NCBI GenBank assembly: GCA_031763025.1
Contig: JASSKH010000001.1
Location: 9,899,102-9,963,101, forward strand
Reading direction: 5' to 3'
Length of the DNA: 64,000 nt
Source: Macrocystis pyrifera
Taxonomy: Eukaryota > Sar > Phaeophyceae > Laminariales > Laminariaceae
Shown: piece by piece, positions 57,700-64,000 of the stretch
How positions within the stretch are numbered: position 1 is the first letter of the stretch
Layout of the letters: each line of letters starts with the position of its first letter
Program-made: the position numbers and the translations under genes
Notes under the pieces: model-generated
What the model saw: the letters and a program-made list of their open reading frames with translations, nothing else
Database searches by the model: none
Told to the model about the DNA's origin: nothing

Positions 57700-57815
57700 A
57701 GGCAGCTCTTCGCAAACAGCCCTTCTTCTTTGAAACAGCCGAACAGCCAAACAACCTTTCTTCTTTCTTCTTCGCCAAACAGCCAAACAACCTTTCTTCT
57801 TTCTTCTTCCGCAAA
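57700..57815. repeat. Tandem CTTCTTC-rich repeat
   Basis: Two to three units of about 40 bp: CAGCCAAACAACCTTTCTTC followed by TTTCTTCTTC. Confidence 0.8.
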
Positions 57816-57888
57816 CTGCCAACCAATAGACAGCTCTTCGCACGGCGCCTAAAAGAGGCGTCTCGCCTTCGACGAACGGCATAGATAG

Positions 57889-59935
57889 GTGCAGCTGTCG
57901 GCGGCCAAGCTGCTGCTGTCGGTGGCGAACCTGCTGGTGCTGCAACCCCCGCCTCTCCCTTCTCCACGCCCCCTAAGCTCACCTCCCCCTCGTCGAGAGG
58001 CGCGTGGTCCTCGCCCTCTGGCAAGAGAGCGGCAACGACAAAGACCGACCTGGTGCCGGCTGTTGTTTGCGACCAGTGCACGGACCAGCACTTGGTCAAG
58101 AACTCCGCGCCTGGCGGCAAAAACGTGGCCTTCGCCACCTGCAAGGATCTCACGTGCGCTGGTGGCGGGATCATCCTGACAGGGCAACCGACTGCGAGTT
58201 CTGTGCTCGCCCGATCAAGGAAGGGACTGTCTCGTACTCCCTCGAGACTGCTGACAGTGGTGAGTGTCTTATGTCTTTTGTGCATGCTGTATGTTGCCAG
58301 TACGTTTTTTTGGGGTTTTCAATTAATTGCCTTTTTGCATACAAACCTACGTCAACGCGTTTTTTTTTTTTTTTACTCATCCATGCTCGTTCTTTCCCCT
58401 TCGTACGTTGCGTCGGCTCCTCTGACACACAGTGCACGCGAACGCGCACATGCACAACTGTTTGCGGGACGTGAACGAAGGAACGGAGGATTCAGCTGTC
58501 GCCGTCACCTCTGCATCGAACGACGTGAGTGCTGCTGCTACTGTGGTGCATTTTCGGTACATGCACACGATTTCTGTGTTACATGTTTTGGTGACCCCAC
58601 GTACTCATTTTGCTCGTTTTCGGCTGCCGCTGCTGCTGCTGCTGCTGTCAGCGCCACGCCCTGAGTGCTGCTGCTGCTGTGCACCTGCTTCTCCTGTGCA
58701 CTCGCTGCTGCTGTAGTGCTGCTGCGTTGTTGCCGTCCTGTGCACCTGCTGCTCCTGTGCACTTGCTGCTGCTGTATGTAGTGCTGCTGCGTTGTTGCCG
58801 TGCATCATGCTGGATGCGTACATATTTTCGGATCGTCAATTCCGTAGGTTTTGCGATGGCGGCATACCAGGGTGCATGCTTTTTTTCCTCCATATTTTCA
58901 TATCGTTGCTATGCTGCTGCTGCTGTGGTGCTGCTGCGTAGTTGCCGTACATCATGCTGCACTTGTGTGTGTACATATTTCGGTATCGTCAATGAAATTC
59001 CGTAGGTTATGCGATTGCGGCATACCAGGGTACATACTTTTTTTCTTCCTTATTTCATATCGTTGCTATGCTGCTGCTGCCAACGCGGATTATTCTTTTT
59101 ACTGGCCATTTTTGTACCCAAATTTTTTTATACGTAAAAAAATTATTTTGGTCGTTCGTTTTGCTCCTGCATTTTGCGTACGTACTACTTTTGCTCGTAT
59201 TTCGTATTGTTGCTATGCTGCTGCTGCGTTGTTGCCGTACAGCATGCGGAGGCGGGTCTATAGTGAGGTACCAAAAATACTTTTCGGACGGCCTCGGGGT
59301 ACGTACTTTTTCCTCCCGTCTTTTCATATCGTTGCTATGCTGCGGCTGCTGCTGCTCTGCTTTTAGTGCTGCCGCAATATTCACAGAATGTTTGTATGTA
59401 CTCGGATAATTGTGTTTCCTGGTCGTTTTGTGGCGCTGCTGCGTTGTTGCCGTACATCATGCTGGACATGATTTGTGTGTCTATTACACTTAAACTCGTG
59501 CGTGTGTACATATTTCTGTATCGTCAATGATTTTTTTTGTGGCGTTGCTGCGTTGTTGCCGTACATCATGCTGGACATGCTTTGTGTGTGTACTGTACAG
59601 TACTACACTTGTGTGTGTACATATTTCTGTATCGCCAATGAAATTACGTACTTGCTGCTTCTGCTGCTGCTGCTGCTGCTGCTGCCGTCGTATAGCAAGC
59701 GATTACGTACTGCTGTTGTGTCGCTGTAGAGTAGTACAAATAATGAACTCTGCCCCCCCCCTCCCCCGCCATTCCCTGCACGCCACTCCCGCCCCGCGCA
59801 CCCTATATGTTCACTTCGACCAGGTCCGTGGCAAGTGCTACAACTGCCGCCTGACGGACTCCACCATCAAAGACGGAGACAACATCATCAAGCGCAAAAA
59901 GACTCCCTTCCATTTCGCCTGCTCCAGGGCTTCGC
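57889..59935 (+). CDS. Zinc-finger protein with Cx2C...H/C fingers (PARP-finger-like), three exons
   Basis: Exon 57889-58259 opens with a Pro/Ser/Ala-rich stretch, then VVCDQCTDQHLVKNSAPGGK and ATCKDLTC. Further on, in another frame, come TDCEFCARPIKEGTVSYS and LETADS. Exon 58433-58524 (HANAHMHNCLRDVNEG) joins it with matching phase (1 then 2), completing CEFC...HMHNC. Exon 59824 on gives KCYNCRLTDSTIKDGDN and TPFHFAC, another Cx2C...Hx2C finger about 25 residues long. Such treble-clef fingers bind DNA ends or proteins in PARP relatives, but the target here is unknown. Within the first exon the frame changes between about 58140 and 58195, either a 1-base indel or removal of 29 bp (GTGCGC...CTGACAG) that would restore the frame exactly. 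Start codon and any earlier exon were not identified. Confidence 0.6.
58640..59700. repeat. CTG-rich intronic tandem repeat
   Basis: Units combine TGCTGCTGCGTTGTTGCCGT, ACATCATGCTGGACATG and GTGTACATATTTCTGTATCG followed by TCAATGAAATT. At least six irregular units lie in the intron 58525-59823. Confidence 0.8.
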
Positions 59936-59984
59936 GGAATTCCGAAGCAGTACGCCAAGCAGATTGTCGCCATCCAGGACGAAC

Positions 59985-60404
59985 GAAAGGAAACAAATTG
60001 TTTCCCACATGTCCCAAAATCACGATTATTTCTTCCTACACATATCCAACGGGTTCAACAGCGAACAGATCCACATTCTGGGCCTCCCGCCTCGTTACTA
60101 CAGCATCCTGGAAGACTATTTACATATCATGTCTCATCCAAACTCCTATGCTGGCTACATCGAAATCGCGGCCGCCCAGCAACTATACAACATTTCCATA
60201 ACCAACCGTTGTCGTTGCCGGCACTGCTGCTTTCTCTCCTGTCCCAAACCTTCCTTTAAACAACAGCCTGTATGTTGTACATCATCCACATGCCAAGCAC
60301 TACACTCTCTCCCCACACTGATGAAAGATGTTATTCTTATTATTAGACGAATGTCATTCTTACTCTTGCGTCACCCGATCTTACGTTTCACATTACATTC
60401 ATAA
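59985..60404 (+). pseudogene. OTU-protease-like C-terminal segment, out of frame with the zinc finger
   Basis: In a frame different from the upstream finger exon, an open stretch to a stop at 60402-60404 includes KQIVSHMSQNHDYFFLHISN, then YLHIMSHPNSYAGYIEIAAA and QQLYNISITN. This matches the second half of OTU cysteine proteases (the helix before the strand, then YL..M..p.(W)xGyiEi.A.a..l...I), which remove ubiquitin. The catalytic Asp-Gly-Asn-Cys box and the late His are not seen. Between the Hx2C of the finger (59932) and this segment a third frame also looks briefly coding (GLRGIPKQYAKQIVAIQDER), so two frame changes occur within 60 bp. It may be a decayed gene, an indel-bearing assembly, or exons with unrecognised borders. 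The last 60 codons look non-coding. Confidence 0.45.
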
Positions 60405-60884
60405 ATAAACGCGATTATTACATCCTTCACCGTTTCTTACACATATACATTTAGTTTGGTTGGTTTTGGGCTATGTCGCCAACTAATTGCAGTTATATGT
60501 ACACGAAACGACGGAATACCCACTCCGAAGGAAAGCCTTGTATGTATGTATATATGTACATGCATAAGAGGCGCTTCTTTTTTTTTGGCATGCTGCTCTC
60601 CGGCGGCCGAGGATTCTTTCTCGAACTTTCGGCTGCGGGGCAAGCAAGGGGGCCGTGGGTACAGTACGACGCATGTCTGGATCCCGGCCGAGCACCGTGG
60701 CGATGCTCGGGGCATTGAACGTCGCTGAGCTGGTTCTAAAAACAAGGGAATGCTTTCCGCCTCGCCGACCCGAGTAGGTGATATGGAAAACCCCACTTTT
60801 TTTTTCCATTCATAGTCAATAGCCCGCCACCCTCGAACACTTTTTTGAGCCCCCTCTGCTGTACATACGTTTTAAACATCAGCA

Positions 60885-61665
60885 GAAGAAGTAGCAGTAG
60901 CAGCAGCAGACATGCAACAGCAACAGCAGTACACATCTGTCGGCCGTCGTATCTGTCGCACCAAGCCCTTTGACGGGTGGTGTACACCTAACACCGAGCA
61001 CGTTCGTGACCACAAAACTGCCTGCCTCCCTCCACCTATACCTTCCACAGGGTATCTAGGTGTCGGTCTCATACCTAGCTAATTGTCCAGTCGCACGCTC
61101 TCAGCAGCAGGTAATCGCTACGGGCAAGAGCCACAAAGCCAGGCCCATACTGCCTCCCATCTCGCCGTACTACCCCCTGTCTCCGTGCAGCACCGCGTAC
61201 AGCCCACACTGCCCGACTGCTGATACGACGAGCTGTGTGCACTTCCAAAAACGAAGAATTTTCTCTGATTATTTTCTCTGCGTTGAAAATCTCAAATCTC
61301 AATCATTTTGAAATCCCCCGCCTTTTTCTTGTTTTGTTTATAGTTAACCTCAGCAGCAGCAGCAGGTACAGCAGCACCACAACACGTATGTCGAGTGTCG
61401 AGAGTCATATATGTTTCACCTTGCCCTTTGACGTACACCACACACCTTACACCAAGCACGTACGTGGCCACAAAACTGTCCACCTCGGTCCGTCTACCTG
61501 GGGGGAATTGGCTCCAGATATCTACTGTATATGTAGGTATCATACCTATCGAGTTGTCCAGTCGCGCGCTCTCAGCAGCAGGTAATCGCACCGGCGGGCA
61601 AGCGCCACAGAGCCAGGCTCATTCTGCCGCCCGTCTCCCTCTACCCCCCCAGTCTCGGTGTGCCT
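60885..61665. repeat. Tandem duplication, about 465-bp period
   Basis: 60885-61190 and 61350-61665 share in order CAGCAGCAG words, GCCCTTTGACG, CACAAAACTG, TTGTCCAGTCGC, GCTCTCAGCAGCAGGTAATC and CTGTCTCCG/CAGTCTCGG. Divergence is about 20-25 percent with indels. Confidence 0.75.
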
Positions 61666-62448
61666 CTGGCACAGTAGTAGTTGTACTAGCACAGTAGTGG
61701 TAGTAGTGCAGTAGTAGTTGTACCATCAATAGTACTAGTAGTAACAATAGTACGTATGATACCGTTTGCATGCTACGTTGCCTTTGCGTGAAAGTTATTC
61801 CTATAGTAGCAGCAGTAGTACTCGTAGTAGGTAGTAGTGTAGTTTTTATTCATGCTGCTTCTACTTGTACTATGTACTTAGTACTGGCAGTGGTGTGTAG
61901 TGTAACAGTATAGTAGTCATGCCCCAACCCATGGTACCGCGTGGTTATTTGACCTCTCTGTTTACCATGAGGTTGTCTGTAGTGGATGAGCGATTGGTCA
62001 TGCTCTAGCAGTATTTTGTAGAGTGCATGCTCTTTCTACCTGTACTACATCTGCGTAGTGGTGGTAGTGGCGTACCTGGTACAGTATCAGTATAGTAGTT
62101 AACCCATGGTATCGCGTGCATTTAGTAGTGTAGTATTCACCACAGAAAGAGTAGTACTCAGTTCTTGCTCATTACTATTATTTCTCCTTCCTTCGAGCAA
62201 TACGCTAGCCCATGGCTCACGTTTCCGCCAAGAACAGCTATACGGGTGTTTTCCGTGACTCCCTTTGCGCCTTGCGACGCCCCCGGGATTTCACGTTACC
62301 TACATCCCGAAGAGGAGCCTTGTATATATATATCGCGACACACCACCACAATAACGACAATGTCATCAACAAGAGCTATGAATGTACCTGGTAACACGGT
62401 AGGGTCTTACTGTCCTCCTGCGTGGTCTACATGACCACACCCTGGACA
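61666..62448. other. AT/GTA-rich non-genic stretch
   Basis: Many scattered GTAGTAGTA and AGTACTAGTA words at 61675-61900 and two ACCCATGGTA(C/T)CGCGTG blocks (61928 and 62102). No exon or structured RNA was recognised. Confidence 0.5.
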
Positions 62449-62992
62449 ATTACAATTTCAATAGTCTATTGTGTCTACAATTGATTCAGGAGGATGTGTG
62501 TTAATTGGATTTGTCTTGACAATTGTTTTTGGTGACTGTCTATTAATTGAAATTGTCAATACAATTGATTTCGGCGATTGCCCATTAATTGAAATTGGCC
62601 AGGCAATTGTTTTCGGCGATTGCCTATGAATTGGAATTGTCCAGGCTACCATCTACTAGTTGGAATTGTGTGAGCAATAGGTTTCGAGTGTTGTCTATGA
62701 ATTGGAATTGTCCAAACAATTGGTTGTGGAGACTGCCAATTAATTGGAATTATTCAGCAAATTGATTTCGGGTGGTATCCAATAATTGGAATTGTCCAGA
62801 CCATTGATTTCGGGTGTGGTCCATGAACTGAAATTGTTCAGACAATTGATTTCGGGAGCTGTCTATTAATTGGATTTGTCTGAACATTTGATTCCGGCTG
62901 CTGCTTATTAACTGAAATTGTCCGCACAATTGATTTCGGGTGCTGTCAATTAAATGGAATTGTCCAAACGGATCTGTCCGCACAATTCATTT
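62449..62992. repeat. AATTG-rich minisatellite, array in reverse orientation
   Basis: Eight to nine units of about 58-60 bp. The core is GTCTATTAATTGGAATTGTC followed by CAGACAATTGATTTCGGG. One frame through the array is open on the minus strand for 77 codons, a consequence of the unit length and not evidence of a gene. Confidence 0.9.
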
Positions 62993-63271
62993 CAGATGCC
63001 GCGCAAGAAGTCAATTGCTCGATAAATGTCATGGCCGTGTACCTACAGTTAGTAGTTATTGTATTATGATAGACACTCCCCATTGAATTGATACTACTCG
63101 TAATATGGCACAATAAAGGACCTTGCAAATGATTGCGTATTGAGGGAAGTTCCCGATCCTGTTGTAGAGGCAATAATACTAGCATGGTGGTACTGTTGTG
63201 TACTGACGAAATCAAATGTAGTTCTACAAGTAGCTGCCAGCACTCAAATAACAGAGCCCTCTCAAACTCGA

Positions 63272-63790
63272 TAGTCATGACAATTCCAATTAGTATATCG
63301 CTTCCGAATCCCATTGTCCGGACAATTACAATTAATAGACGGTATCTTAAAGCAGTTGCCCCGACAAGTCCAATTCATGTAAATCACCCGATATCAATCG
63401 TTCAAGCAATTCCACTTAATAGACAACCTGTGAAATCATTTGCCTGCACAATTTCAATTGATAGGCAGTCTCCGAGCTCATTTGTCTGGACAATCCCAAT
63501 TATTGAAAAGCACCAAACATCAATTGTTCAGACAATTCCAATTAATGGGCAGTCTCTGAAATCAATTGTCAGGGCAACTTCAATAGATAGAGAGTCTTCA
63601 AGATTATTTGTCTGGACCATTCCAATTGTTAAACAGTGCCCGATATCAATTGTCCGAATAAATCCAATTGTTAGACAGTATCCAAGATCAATTGTCTAAA
63701 CAATTTCAATTGCTAGACAGTGTATGACATCACTTGCCCGGACAATTCCAATTAATAGACAACTTCGTGACTCTGCTGTAGGGGCAATAG
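63272..63790. repeat. AATTG-rich minisatellite, array in forward orientation
   Basis: Eight to nine units that are the reverse complement of the left array: ACAATTCCAATTAATAGACA followed by GTCTCCGAAATCAATTGTCC. The open frame of 188 codons through it is a repeat artefact. Confidence 0.9.
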
Positions 63791-64000
63791 TCTATTGATA
63801 GGTCTATTGTCCAAGGCATAAGCAGAAAAGGGCGGGACACCTCAACGTTAGTTTTGTATTTTATCTCCGCAGGTAGGAAGTTTTGATACCGCTTAGCCCA
63901 TGTGCTCAGATGTAAATCATTAAAAAAAGTTTTCACGAAACAAAGTAGTCCGTATGCACTGTTGTTTTGAAATGTACGGGCAGTTAATTTAGGAGACTGC
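63791..64000. other. Right-edge sequence
   Basis: AT-rich DNA with no recognised feature after the minisatellite. Confidence 0.5.

Noticed and set aside
62750..63699. Open frames of 77 and 188 codons at the right end
   Set aside because: They run through a minisatellite whose unit length is close to a multiple of three; the translations are repeats of the unit.

Overview
The window is nuclear DNA of a eukaryote with intron-rich protein genes. Short GC-rich exons with canonical GT-AG borders (commonly GTGAGT donors and pyrimidine-tract plus CAG acceptors) sit in long introns packed with mono-, di- and pentanucleotide runs, minisatellites and short inverted-repeat elements. The protein families, the compact RNA polymerase III tRNA genes and the intron/repeat style best fit a stramenopile, most likely a brown alga (Phaeophyceae). 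That assignment is an inference; no marker gene in the window proves it.

Layout. (1) 186-3194 (+): the last five exons of replication factor C subunit 4, entering from the left edge. (2) 5136-24183 (-): a conserved Rossmann-fold protein of unknown function, rebuilt from six exons with matching phases. Its 12.3-kb intron (10653-22995) holds three tRNA-Thr(AGT) genes, many MITE-like elements and several orphan exon-like segments on the same strand. (3) 24184-30573: intergenic, repeats and one orphan exon. (4) about 30999-44345 (+): a large cysteine-rich protein with an N-terminal membrane segment and at least nine exons, no family recognised, with one apparent frame break near 31635-31650. (5) 44346-51594: mostly repeats (TAC array, poly-G, poly-C, MITEs). 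(6) 51595-56049 (-): C-terminal half of a mitochondrial carrier of the oxaloacetate/SLC25A34-35 type. (7) about 57889-60404 (+): a zinc-finger gene with Cx2C...H/C fingers, followed by an out-of-frame stretch resembling the C-terminal half of an OTU protease. (8) 60405-64000: a tandem duplication, GTA-rich DNA and a minisatellite in two arrays of opposite orientation.

The genes do not form a pathway or operon. The strongest unexplained signals are in the repeats: a dispersed family whose copies share one end followed by long poly(C) and are cut back at the other; a family with TTAA flanks and piggyBac-like ends; a 27-bp terminal-inverted-repeat family; a 250-bp family seen three times; and the head-to-head minisatellite at the right edge. 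Family assignments rest on reading the translations and on recalled family motifs. No database search was run.
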